Source of the DNA: Pseudomonas knackmussii B13
GTDB lineage: Bacteria; Pseudomonadota; Gammaproteobacteria; Pseudomonadales; Pseudomonadaceae
DNA: 64,000 nt
Direction of reading: 5' to 3'
NCBI RefSeq assembly: GCF_000689415.1
Contig: NZ_HG322950.1
Location: 4,285,501 to 4,349,500, forward strand
Part shown: piece by piece, positions 53,604 through 61,052 of the stretch
Layout: every line of letters starts with the position of its first letter
How positions within the stretch are numbered: the first letter of the stretch is position 1
The notes under the pieces: model-generated
The model's database searches: none
Told to the model about the DNA's origin: nothing
Seen by the model: the letters and a program-made list of their open reading frames with translations, nothing else
Translations under genes and position numbers: made by a program

Positions 53604-54320
53604 TCAATCCGGCACTTCCACGCTCACGTGGATGGCGTCGTGCCGCCAGAATTCCAGGTCGCAGTCGATGATCCGCCCATGCTGGTCGCGGTTGATCCGG
53701 GTGATGCGCAGCGCCGGGCTACCCTCAGCCACGCGCAGTGCCGCAGCGGCCTCGCCGTGCAGCGCGGTGGGGACCATGTCGAACCGCACGCGGCCGTAGC
53801 GAATGTCGTAGCGGCTGGCGTAGAGATCGGTCAGCGACTGGCGCAGGTCGCAATCGAGGATTCCGGGGAAATAGGCCGGATTGAGGTAATGCTCGACATA
53901 CAGCACCAGGCGACCATCCACCCGCCGTGCGCGGCGGATCTGGTAAACGCTGGAGAGCGCCGGGAGCTCCAGGTGCGCACAGATCGCCGGACTCGCCGGC
54001 ACCTGCCGTGCCGAGATCACTTCGGTCGCCGGCACCCGGTTCTGCCCAGCGACCATCTCGTGGAAGTGGCTGCGTACCAGTGGGTTGTAAAGCAGCCGCG
54101 GTGGCGAGACGAACCAGCCGCGGCGCTCCTCGCGATAGATCAGCCCCTGCGCTTCGAGTTGGGTCAGCGCCTCGCGCAGGGTGATGCGCGTGGTATCGAA
54201 CAGCTCGCTGAGGCGGCGTTCTGCCGGCAACTTGCCGGCGGCCGGCAGCAGGCCGCTGTCGATCTGTTCGATCAGGGCTCGGCAGATCGCCGTCACTGTC
54301 GGTAGCGCCTCGTCGCGCAT
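53604..54320 (-). CDS. GntR-family (UTRA domain) transcriptional regulator
   Basis: A 238-residue HutC-type regulator. The winged helix (5-75; GKLPAERRLSELFDTTRITLREALTQLEAQGLIYREERRGWFV) is followed by the UTRA ligand domain (about 95-235; SVYQIRRARRVDGRLVLYVEHYLNP). It is divergent from the ABC/phosphoesterase operon. A CTGGACTAGTCCAG palindrome lies 15 bp upstream of its ATG and a related site upstream of the operon, so it probably represses both. PhnF-like regulators of phosphonate genes are in this family. Confidence 0.92.
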   Translation of the reverse strand: MRDEALPTVTAICRALIEQIDSGLLPAAGKLPAERRLSELFDTTRITLREALTQLEAQGLIYREERRGWFVSPPRLLYNPLVRSHFHEMVAGQNRVPATEVISARQVPASPAICAHLELPALSSVYQIRRARRVDGRLVLYVEHYLNPAYFPGILDCDLRQSLTDLYASRYDIRYGRVRFDMVPTALHGEAAAALRVAEGSPALRITRINRDQHGRIIDCDLEFWRHDAIHVSVEVPD

Positions 54321-54334
54321 GCGGTATCCCTCTT

Positions 54335-54348
54335 CTGGACTAGTCCAG
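54335..54348. promoter_or_regulatory. GntR operator candidate 1
   Basis: CTGGACTAGTCCAG is a perfect 14-bp palindrome 15 bp upstream of the GntR start codon. It has the GT-CTA-G-AC type core seen for HutC/UTRA regulators and resembles 54588-54601. Confidence 0.6.
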
Positions 54349-54587
54349 CCCCATTTCAGGGCAATTCGGTGCCGTTAGCGGCTGCTCCACTCTAGAAAGC
54401 AGCGATGAATATCCTGTGACAGCCAGGTGGCAAGCACCTCCCATGCCAGCAATCTGCGCAGCATAGCTCAAGCGGATCAACATCTTACGCATGGTCTAGG
54501 CTGTACTGGGCCGGAGCCGCCGCAGAGCCGAGCTGACCCACGGACACGAAACTGTCATGCCCGGCTCGTAGATTGGCCTGGGTCTTG

Positions 54588-54601
54588 CTGATCTAGACCA
54601 G
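54588..54601. promoter_or_regulatory. GntR operator candidate 2
   Basis: CTGATCTAGACCAG, a near-perfect palindrome sharing the CTGg-(A/T)CTAG(A/T)-CCAG frame with 54335-54348, lies 70 bp upstream of the ABC operon start. A partial copy (TGGTCTAGG) is at 54492. The rest of the 350-bp gap 54321-54670 shows no gene. Confidence 0.55.
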
Positions 54602-54670
54602 AGTTTTTCCGCTGCCAGAACACTGCGACGCGGACCGCACACCCAAACCCGATGAACGAAGGAGCACCGA

Positions 54671-55729
54671 ATGAAACGCTTGCTTGCTTCACTGCTGGGA
54701 ACAGCAATCGCCCTCGGCGGCGCCGCGGCAATGGCCGCCGATGCCGACCTGCAGGCGCTGGAACAGGCCGCCCGCAAGGAAGGCCAGATCAACAGCGTCG
54801 GCATGCCGGACAGCTGGGCGAATTGGAAAGACACCTGGAAGGACCTGGAGAGCAAGTACGGGCTCAAGCATGTCGACACCGACATGAGCTCCGCCCAGGA
54901 ACTGGCCAAGTTCAAGGCCGAGGGCGAGAACGCCAGCGCCGACATCGGCGACGTCGGCGCCGCCTTCGGGCCGATCGCCGTGCAGCAGGGCCTGGCCCTG
55001 CCGTACAAGCCGAGCACCTGGGACCAGGTTCCGGACTGGGCCAAGGACAAGGACGGGCACTGGGCGCTGGCCTATACCGGCAGCATCGCCTTCATCGTCA
55101 ACAAGCAACTGGTCAAGGACGTCCCGCACAGCTGGGCCGACCTGCTCAAGGGCAAGTACAAGGTCACCATCGGTGACGTCGGCACCGCCGCCCAGGCGGT
55201 CAACGGCGTGCTCGCCGCGGCCATCGCCAACGGCGGCGACGAGAAGAACATCCAGCCGGGCCTGGACTTCTTCGCCCAATTGGCCAAGCAGGGCCGCCTG
55301 TCGCTGACCAACCCGGTGATCAACACCCTCGAGAAGGGTGAAGTGGAAGTCGGCGTGGTCTGGGACTTCAACGGCCTGAGCTACCGCGACCAGATCGACC
55401 CCAGCCGCTTCGAAGTGCTGATCCCCTCCGACGGTTCGGTGATCTCCGGCTACACCACCATCATCAACAAGTTCGCCAAGCACCCGAATGCCGCGAAGCT
55501 CGCCCGCGAGTACATCTTCAGCGACGCCGGGCAGATCAACCTGGCCAAGGGCAACGCCCGGCCGATCCGCGCCGAGCACCTGACGCTGCCGGCCGAGGTC
55601 AAGGCCAAGCTGCTGCCCAACGAGCAGTACGCCAAGGTCCAGCCGATCAAGGACGCCAAGGCCTGGGAGGAGACCTCCAAGCGCATCCCGCGCCTCTGGC
55701 AGGAAAGCGTGATCATCAACATGCAGTGA
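54671..55729 (+). CDS. ABC transporter periplasmic substrate-binding protein
   Basis: A 352-residue exported binding protein (signal peptide about 1-22, AMA-AD) of the extracellular solute-binding group 1/Fbp-like class (IAFIVNKQLVKDVPHSWADLLKGKYKVTIGD, GNARPIRAEHLTLPAEVKAKLLPNEQYAKVQPIKD). It is the first gene of an operon with two permeases, an ATPase, an alkaline-phosphatase-superfamily enzyme and a HAD phosphatase. Family resemblance and the enzymes suggest a phosphonate or phosphate-ester ligand (inference). Ribosome site AAGGAG. Confidence 0.9.
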   Translation: MKRLLASLLGTAIALGGAAAMAADADLQALEQAARKEGQINSVGMPDSWANWKDTWKDLESKYGLKHVDTDMSSAQELAKFKAEGENASADIGDVGAAFGPIAVQQGLALPYKPSTWDQVPDWAKDKDGHWALAYTGSIAFIVNKQLVKDVPHSWADLLKGKYKVTIGDVGTAAQAVNGVLAAAIANGGDEKNIQPGLDFFAQLAKQGRLSLTNPVINTLEKGEVEVGVVWDFNGLSYRDQIDPSRFEVLIPSDGSVISGYTTIINKFAKHPNAAKLAREYIFSDAGQINLAKGNARPIRAEHLTLPAEVKAKLLPNEQYAKVQPIKDAKAWEETSKRIPRLWQESVIINMQ

Positions 55730-55794
55730 TGCGTCGCCGGCCCCCGCGCATGCGGGGGCGGTTCCTTCCGAATTCGTCAGCGCAGGCCGTCCCG

Positions 55795-56604
55795 ATGTCC
55801 CAACCCGTCGTCCTGGTCATCCTCGATGGCCTCAACTACAGCGTCGCCTACGACTGCATGGGCCACCTGCAGGCGCTCTGCAAGGCCGGGCGCGGCCAGC
55901 TCTACCGCCTGGAGTGCGAGCTGCCGTCCCTGTCGCGCCCCCTCTATGAATGCATTCTCACCGGCGTGCCGCCCATCGACAGCGGCATCCTGCACAACGG
56001 CGTGTCGCGCCTGTCCACCCAGCGCAGCCTGTTCCACTATGCCCGCGATGCCGGCCTGAAGACCGCTGCCGCGGCCTATCACTGGATCAGCGAGCTGTAT
56101 AACCGCTCGCCGTTCGACGACAGCCGCGACAGACATACCGAGGACATTTCCCTGCCGATCCAGCACGGCCACTTCTACTGGACCGACCACTATCCGGACT
56201 CGCACCTGTTCGCCGACGCCGAGCACCTGCGCCGTCGCCACCAGCCCGACGTGCTGCTGGTGCATCCGATGAACATCGACGACGTCGGCCACAAGCACGG
56301 CCTGAACAGCCCGCAGTACCGCAACTGCGCGCGGCACGCCGACATCATCCTTTCCGAATACCTTCACCAGTGGCTGGCTGCGGGCTACCAGGTGATGGTC
56401 ACCGCCGACCACGGCATGAACGACGACCGCACCCACGGCGGCGTGCTGCCTGAGGAGCGCGAGGTGCCGCTGTTCGTCTTCGGCAACGCGTTCAGCCTCG
56501 ACGACCAGGTGCGCCCACGCCAGGTCGAGCTCTGCGGCAGCCTCTGCGAAATCCTCGGCGTCGCCCATGACAAACCGGTCTGCGAAGGATTGCTGCGACC
56601 ATGA
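55795..56604 (+). CDS. alkaline-phosphatase-superfamily phosphodiesterase/hydrolase
   Basis: A 269-residue cytoplasmic metalloenzyme of the alkaline phosphatase/nucleotide pyrophosphatase superfamily. The first metal site is in VILDGLNYSV, the nucleophile region is SLSRPLYECILTGV, and later metal ligands are in HPMNIDDVGHKHG and VTADHGMNDDRTHGG. No signal peptide is present. It resembles phosphonoacetate hydrolase-type and phosphodiesterase proteins, so it probably cleaves an imported organophosphorus compound. The stop overlaps the permease start. The ATG at 55795 is chosen over an upstream one at 55726. Confidence 0.85.
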   Translation: MSQPVVLVILDGLNYSVAYDCMGHLQALCKAGRGQLYRLECELPSLSRPLYECILTGVPPIDSGILHNGVSRLSTQRSLFHYARDAGLKTAAAAYHWISELYNRSPFDDSRDRHTEDISLPIQHGHFYWTDHYPDSHLFADAEHLRRRHQPDVLLVHPMNIDDVGHKHGLNSPQYRNCARHADIILSEYLHQWLAAGYQVMVTADHGMNDDRTHGGVLPEEREVPLFVFGNAFSLDDQVRPRQVELCGSLCEILGVAHDKPVCEGLLRP

Positions 56605-57443
56605 GATCGACCCGCGGAAAACTCATCGCGCTGCTCTGCCTGCTGCCGTTCGCCCTGTTCTTCGCCGCCTTCCAACTGGCGCCTCTGGTGTGGATCGCCC
56701 TGCACAGCGTGCAGGCCGCCGGCGCCTGGGGCCTGGGCAACTTCCGCGAGATCTTCGCCTCGCCGTTCTACCGCCAGGCGATCGGCAACAGCCTCGACAT
56801 CTCGCTCTGGTCGAGCCTGATCGGCCTGCTGATAGCGGTGCTCGGCTGCCACTCGCTGCGCCAGGTGAACAGCCGCCTGCGCGACTTCGTCATGGCCTTC
56901 GCCAACATGACCAGCAACTTCGCCGGGGTGCCGCTGGCCTTCGCCTTCATCATCATCCTCGGCTTCAACGGCGCCATTACCCTGCTGCTCAAGCAGACCG
57001 GACTGATCAGCGACTTCAACCTGTACTCCAAGACCGGCCTGATCATCCTCTACACCTACTTCCAGATTCCCCTGGGCGTGATGCTGCTCTTCCCCGCGTT
57101 CGATGCGGTACGCGAGGACTGGCGCGAATCCGCGGCGCTGCTCGGCGCCAGCAACTGGCAGTTCTGGCGGCTGATCGGCGTCCCTGTGCTGACCCCTGCG
57201 CTACTCGGCACATTCGTGATCCTGCTAGCCAACGCGCTAGGCGCTTACGCCACCGTCTACTCGCTGACCACCGGCAACTTCAACGTACTGCCAATCCGCA
57301 TCGCGGGGCTGGTCGCTGGCGACATCTTCCTGGACCCGGACATGGCCAGCGCGCTCGCCATGCTGCTGGTCTTCCTGATGAGCCTGATCACCTTCGTCCA
57401 CCAGTGGCTGCTGCGCCGGAGCTACCATGCCCAGAAACGCTAG
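56601..57443 (+). CDS. ABC transporter permease (first)
   Basis: A 280-residue inner-membrane permease with six helices and the EAA-loop (ESAALLGASNWQFWRLIGVPVLTPALLG). It pairs with the next gene to form the heterodimeric channel. It overlaps the phosphodiesterase gene by four bases and the second permease by 17, a tightly packed operon. Confidence 0.92.
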   Translation: MRSTRGKLIALLCLLPFALFFAAFQLAPLVWIALHSVQAAGAWGLGNFREIFASPFYRQAIGNSLDISLWSSLIGLLIAVLGCHSLRQVNSRLRDFVMAFANMTSNFAGVPLAFAFIIILGFNGAITLLLKQTGLISDFNLYSKTGLIILYTYFQIPLGVMLLFPAFDAVREDWRESAALLGASNWQFWRLIGVPVLTPALLGTFVILLANALGAYATVYSLTTGNFNVLPIRIAGLVAGDIFLDPDMASALAMLLVFLMSLITFVHQWLLRRSYHAQKR

Positions 57444-58233
57444 TAACGCCGGGGGCGGGCTCTACCACCGCGTGGTGGTCTACGGCCTGTTCCTGATCCT
57501 TCTGCTGCCGCTGGCCGCGACCCTGCTCTACTCCCTGGCCACCCAGTGGTCGGCGAGCATCCTGCCCGACGGCCTGACCATCAAGTGGTACCTGACGCTG
57601 TGGAGCGACCCGCGCTTCCTCGCCGCCTTCGGCAAGTCGCTGCTGGTCTGCGCCGGTGCGCTGGTGTTGAGCGTGGTGCTGGTACTGCCGCTGATGTTCG
57701 TCGTGCACTACTACTTCCCGCGCCTGGACGCGCTGATGAACGTGCTCATCCTGCTGCCCTTCGCGGTGCCGCCGGTGGTCTCCTCCGTCGGCCTGCTGCA
57801 GCTGTATGCCGCCGGCCCGATTCCACTGGTGGGGACGCCCTGGATGCTGATCGGCTGCTACTTCACCATCGCCCTGCCCTTCATGTACCGCGCCATCGGC
57901 AACAACCTGCAGGCGATCAACCTGCACGACCTGATGGACGCCGCCCACCTGCTCGGCGCCAGTACCTGGCAAGCGGCGCTGCTGGTGCTGCTGCCGAACC
58001 TGCGCAAGGGGCTGATGGCCGCACTCTTCCTTTCCTTCAGCTTCCTCATCGGCGAATTCGTCTTCGCCAACCTACTGGTGGGCACCCGCTACGAAACCCT
58101 GCAGGTGTTCCTCAACAACATGCGCAACAGCAGCGGCCACTACACCAGCGCGGTGGTGGTCTCGTATTTCTTCTTCGTCCTGCTGCTCACCTGGGCGGCC
58201 AACCGATTGAACAAGGACAAGGAACGCACATGA
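57427..58233 (+). CDS. ABC transporter permease (second)
   Basis: A 268-residue permease with six helices and the EAA-loop DAAHLLGASTWQAALLVLLPNLRKGLMAA. It forms the second half of the membrane channel. The first codons are inside the end of the previous permease gene, and the last four bases overlap the ATPase gene. Confidence 0.92.
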   Translation: MPRNASNAGGGLYHRVVVYGLFLILLLPLAATLLYSLATQWSASILPDGLTIKWYLTLWSDPRFLAAFGKSLLVCAGALVLSVVLVLPLMFVVHYYFPRLDALMNVLILLPFAVPPVVSSVGLLQLYAAGPIPLVGTPWMLIGCYFTIALPFMYRAIGNNLQAINLHDLMDAAHLLGASTWQAALLVLLPNLRKGLMAALFLSFSFLIGEFVFANLLVGTRYETLQVFLNNMRNSSGHYTSAVVVSYFFFVLLLTWAANRLNKDKERT

Positions 58234-59225
58234 GCTTCCTCAGTGTCGAACACCTGAACAAGAGCTACGGGAACACCCAGGTGTTCCAGGACATCGACTT
58301 CGCCGCCGAGCGCGGCGAGTTCGTCACCCTCCTCGGCCCCAGCGGCTGCGGCAAATCCACCCTGCTGCGCTGCATCGCCGGGCTGACCTCGGTGGACAGC
58401 GGGCGCATCCTGGTCGACGGCCAGGACCTGGTGCCGCTGTCGCCGCAGAAGCGTGGCATCGCCATGGTGTTCCAGAGCTACGCGCTGTTCCCCAACATGA
58501 CCGTGCAGCAGAACGTGGCCTTCGGCCTGCGCATGCAGAAAGTGCCTGCCGCCGAAGCCAGCCAGCGGGTTGCCGAGGTGCTGGACATGGTCGAGCTCGG
58601 CAGCTTCGCCGAGCGCTACCCCCACCAGCTTTCCGGCGGCCAGTGCCAGCGCGTTGCCCTCGCCCGTTCGCTGGTCACTCGCCCGCGCCTGCTGCTGCTC
58701 GACGAGCCGCTGTCGGCCCTGGACGCGCGCATCCGCAAGCACCTGCGCGAACAGATCCGGCGCATCCAGCAAGAGCTGCAGCTGACGACCGTGTTCGTCA
58801 CCCACGACCAGGAAGAGGCGCTGACGCTGTCGGACCGCATCGTCCTGATGAACGCAGGGCGCATCGTCCAGAGCGGCGACGCGGAAACCCTCTACACGGC
58901 GCCGCGCGACGCCTTCGCTGCAGGCTTCATCGGCAACTACAACTTGCTCGCCGCCGACGAGGCCGGCAAGCTGCTCGGCCGCCGCTTCGCCGGGCAGGTG
59001 GCGATCCGCCCGGAATCCCTGCGCCTGAGCCAGGAGCCGGGCGATGGAATTGCCGTGCGCGTGCTCTCCCACAGCCTGCTCGGCAACGTCATCCGCTACC
59101 GCGTGGATGCCGACGGCGTTGAACTCACGGTGGACGTGCTCAATCGCAGCGCCGAACGCCTCTACCCCGCCGGCACCGAACTGGGCCTGGCAATCGACCA
59201 AGACAGCATCCGGGAGGTGGCCTGA
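58230..59225 (+). CDS. ABC transporter ATP-binding protein
   Basis: A 331-residue ATPase with Walker A GPSGCGKST (36-44), Q-loop FQSYALFP, signature LSGGQCQRVALARS, Walker B LLLLDEPLSALD and H-loop VTHDQEEAL. A C-terminal TOBE-like regulatory domain (about 240-331) is typical of the 2-aminoethylphosphonate/spermidine/iron class. It powers the permease pair encoded just upstream. Confidence 0.95.
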   Translation: MSFLSVEHLNKSYGNTQVFQDIDFAAERGEFVTLLGPSGCGKSTLLRCIAGLTSVDSGRILVDGQDLVPLSPQKRGIAMVFQSYALFPNMTVQQNVAFGLRMQKVPAAEASQRVAEVLDMVELGSFAERYPHQLSGGQCQRVALARSLVTRPRLLLLDEPLSALDARIRKHLREQIRRIQQELQLTTVFVTHDQEEALTLSDRIVLMNAGRIVQSGDAETLYTAPRDAFAAGFIGNYNLLAADEAGKLLGRRFAGQVAIRPESLRLSQEPGDGIAVRVLSHSLLGNVIRYRVDADGVELTVDVLNRSAERLYPAGTELGLAIDQDSIREVA

Positions 59226-59878
59226 TGGCCCTGGTGATCTTCGACCTCGACGAAACCCTTATCGGCGGCGACTGCGCCAGCCTGTGGAGCCGGCGCATGG
59301 CCGACCTCGGCTGGGTCGACGGCGTGTCCTTCGTGAAACGCGACGCCGAGCTGATGGCGCGCTACGCAATCGGCGAACTGTCCATGGAGGACTACATGGC
59401 ATTCAGCCTGGAGCCGATGGCCGGGCGCAGCGTCGATGAAGTCGAGCGGGAAGTCGAAGCCTACGTCGAAGACGTCATCGAACCGCTGATCTACAGCGAC
59501 GCCTGCTCTACCCTGGCGCGCCACCGCGCCGCCGGCGACCAGCCGCTGGTGATCTCGGCCTCCGGCGTACACCTGGTCCAGCCGATCGCCGAGCGCATCG
59601 GCATTAGCGAGGTGCTGGCCATCGACCTGGAAGTCGTCAACGGCCACTACACCGGCCGCACCCAGGGCGTGCTCACCTACCGCGAAGGCAAGATCATCCG
59701 CCTGCTGGACTGGCTGGACGGGGAAGACAAGGCACTGGCCGAAGCGCACTTCTATTCCGACTCGCGCAACGACCTGCCGCTGCTGCGTCGCGTCGGCAAT
59801 CCGCACGTGGTGAACCCGGACACAGCGCTGCGCGCCGAAGCCGAGCGCTCGGGCTGGGAAGTTCTTTCCTGGAAATAG
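59225..59878 (+). CDS. HAD-IB family phosphatase (SerB-like)
   Basis: A 217-residue haloacid dehalogenase hydrolase. The nucleophile and acid Asp7 and Asp9 are in IFDLDETLIGGDCASLW, motif II is VISASG, and motif III/IV is SDSRNDLPLL. HAD-IB enzymes dephosphorylate small phosphoesters. Its start codon overlaps the ATPase stop (TGATG), so it is the last gene of the operon and may handle the phosphorylated product of the imported compound. Confidence 0.9.
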   Translation: MALVIFDLDETLIGGDCASLWSRRMADLGWVDGVSFVKRDAELMARYAIGELSMEDYMAFSLEPMAGRSVDEVEREVEAYVEDVIEPLIYSDACSTLARHRAAGDQPLVISASGVHLVQPIAERIGISEVLAIDLEVVNGHYTGRTQGVLTYREGKIIRLLDWLDGEDKALAEAHFYSDSRNDLPLLRRVGNPHVVNPDTALRAEAERSGWEVLSWK

Positions 59879-59894
59879 GCTGGCTTGATGCGTC

Positions 59895-59924
59895 GGGCGC
59901 ATAACCGTTAGCGGTCATACGCCC
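59895..59924. repeat. long hairpin between convergent genes
   Basis: GGGCGCATAACCG and CGGTCATACGCCC pair over 13 bp with two G-U-type mismatches around a TTAG loop. There is no T-run. It is positioned between the convergent HAD and oxidoreductase genes and looks like a Pseudomonas REP-type palindrome or a shared terminator. Confidence 0.6.
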
Positions 59925-59938
59925 TCGATAGCAGGCCC

Positions 59939-60901
59939 TCAGGCCAGGCTTTCGTCGACCAGCAGCACCACCTTGCCTTGCACCTGGTTGCTCGCCAGGG
60001 TCTCGAAGGCCAGTTCGGCCTCCTTGGCGGCGAACTGCCGTTCCAGCTGCGGCTTGAGCTGCCCGCTGGCGAACAGCGGCCAGACCTTCTCGCCCAGCTC
60101 GGCGATCAGCTGTGCCTTGAAGTCGGCATCGCGGCTGCGCAGCGTCGAGCCGGTCAGCTGGATGCGCTTGCCCAGCAGCAGCGCCAGGTCCAACTCGGCC
60201 TTGCGGCCGCCCATCAGACCGATGACCACCCAGCGGCCATCCTGGCGCAGCAACTGCAGGTTCAGCTCGGCGTAGTTGGCGCCAACCGGGTCGAGGATCA
60301 GGTCGAAAGGTGCGAAATCGCGCAGCGATTGCAGATCATCTCCGCGCAGCACGCCGCCCTCGGCGCCCAGAGCCTCGCAGTAGGCCAGGCGGTCGGCCGA
60401 GCCGACGCTGACCCAGCACGGGCTGCCAAAGGCCTTGCACAGTTGAATGCCCGCCGAGCCCACGCCGCTGGCGCCGGCATGCAGCAGGACCTTCTCGCCC
60501 GGCTTCAAGCCACCGAGCTGGAACAGGTTCAGCCAAGCCGTGGCGTAAACCTCAGGCAACGCAGCCACCTCGGCAAGCGAAAGACCTGCGGGCACCGGCA
60601 GCGCATGACGCGCATCCACCACCACTTCCTCGGCCATGCCCCCACCGGCCAGCAGCGCGCAGACGCGGTCGCCAACCTGCCAGGTGACACCGGCACCTGC
60701 CTCGCTGACCACCCCGGCGCACTCCAGGCCGAGGATGTCGCTGGCGCCCGGCGGCGGCGGATAGAGCCCTGCTTTCTGCAGCAGATCGGCACGGTTGAGC
60801 CCGGCCGCTGCCACACGGATGCGAATCTGCCCCGGAGCACAGGCCGGCGCCGGCCGCTCGCCCCACTCCACCCGCCCTTCGATGCCTTGCAATGCGTTCA
60901 C
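59939..60901 (-). CDS. zinc-free quinone oxidoreductase (MDR family)
   Basis: A 320-residue medium-chain dehydrogenase/reductase of the NADPH:quinone oxidoreductase/PIG3 type (AAAGLNRADLLQKAGLYPPPPGASDILGLECAGVV, HAGASGVGSAGIQLCKAFG). No catalytic zinc cysteines are present. It should reduce quinones with NADPH, and the physiological substrate is unknown. The GTG at 60901, with GGAGGT immediately upstream, is chosen. The TTG at 60922 would add seven residues that look like leader. Confidence 0.9.
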   Translation of the reverse strand: MNALQGIEGRVEWGERPAPACAPGQIRIRVAAAGLNRADLLQKAGLYPPPPGASDILGLECAGVVSEAGAGVTWQVGDRVCALLAGGGMAEEVVVDARHALPVPAGLSLAEVAALPEVYATAWLNLFQLGGLKPGEKVLLHAGASGVGSAGIQLCKAFGSPCWVSVGSADRLAYCEALGAEGGVLRGDDLQSLRDFAPFDLILDPVGANYAELNLQLLRQDGRWVVIGLMGGRKAELDLALLLGKRIQLTGSTLRSRDADFKAQLIAELGEKVWPLFASGQLKPQLERQFAAKEAELAFETLASNQVQGKVVLLVDESLA

Positions 60902-61052
60902 GCTACCTCCATAGTGCTTCAACAGGCCCGCGCCCTTCGGTCGGGCCTATTCTTCGCTCGTCGCACCGGACGCCAATCTCGACAAGCTTGGAACCCGGCA
61001 CCGCCAGATACGGCCTAATATGCGTCATAACTCCGCACCCAGTCGAATAAGC

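Noticed and set aside
54552..54558. CTGTCAT upstream of the ABC/phosphodiesterase operon as a Pho box
   Set aside because: Only one half-site is present. No second repeat lies at 11-bp spacing on either side.
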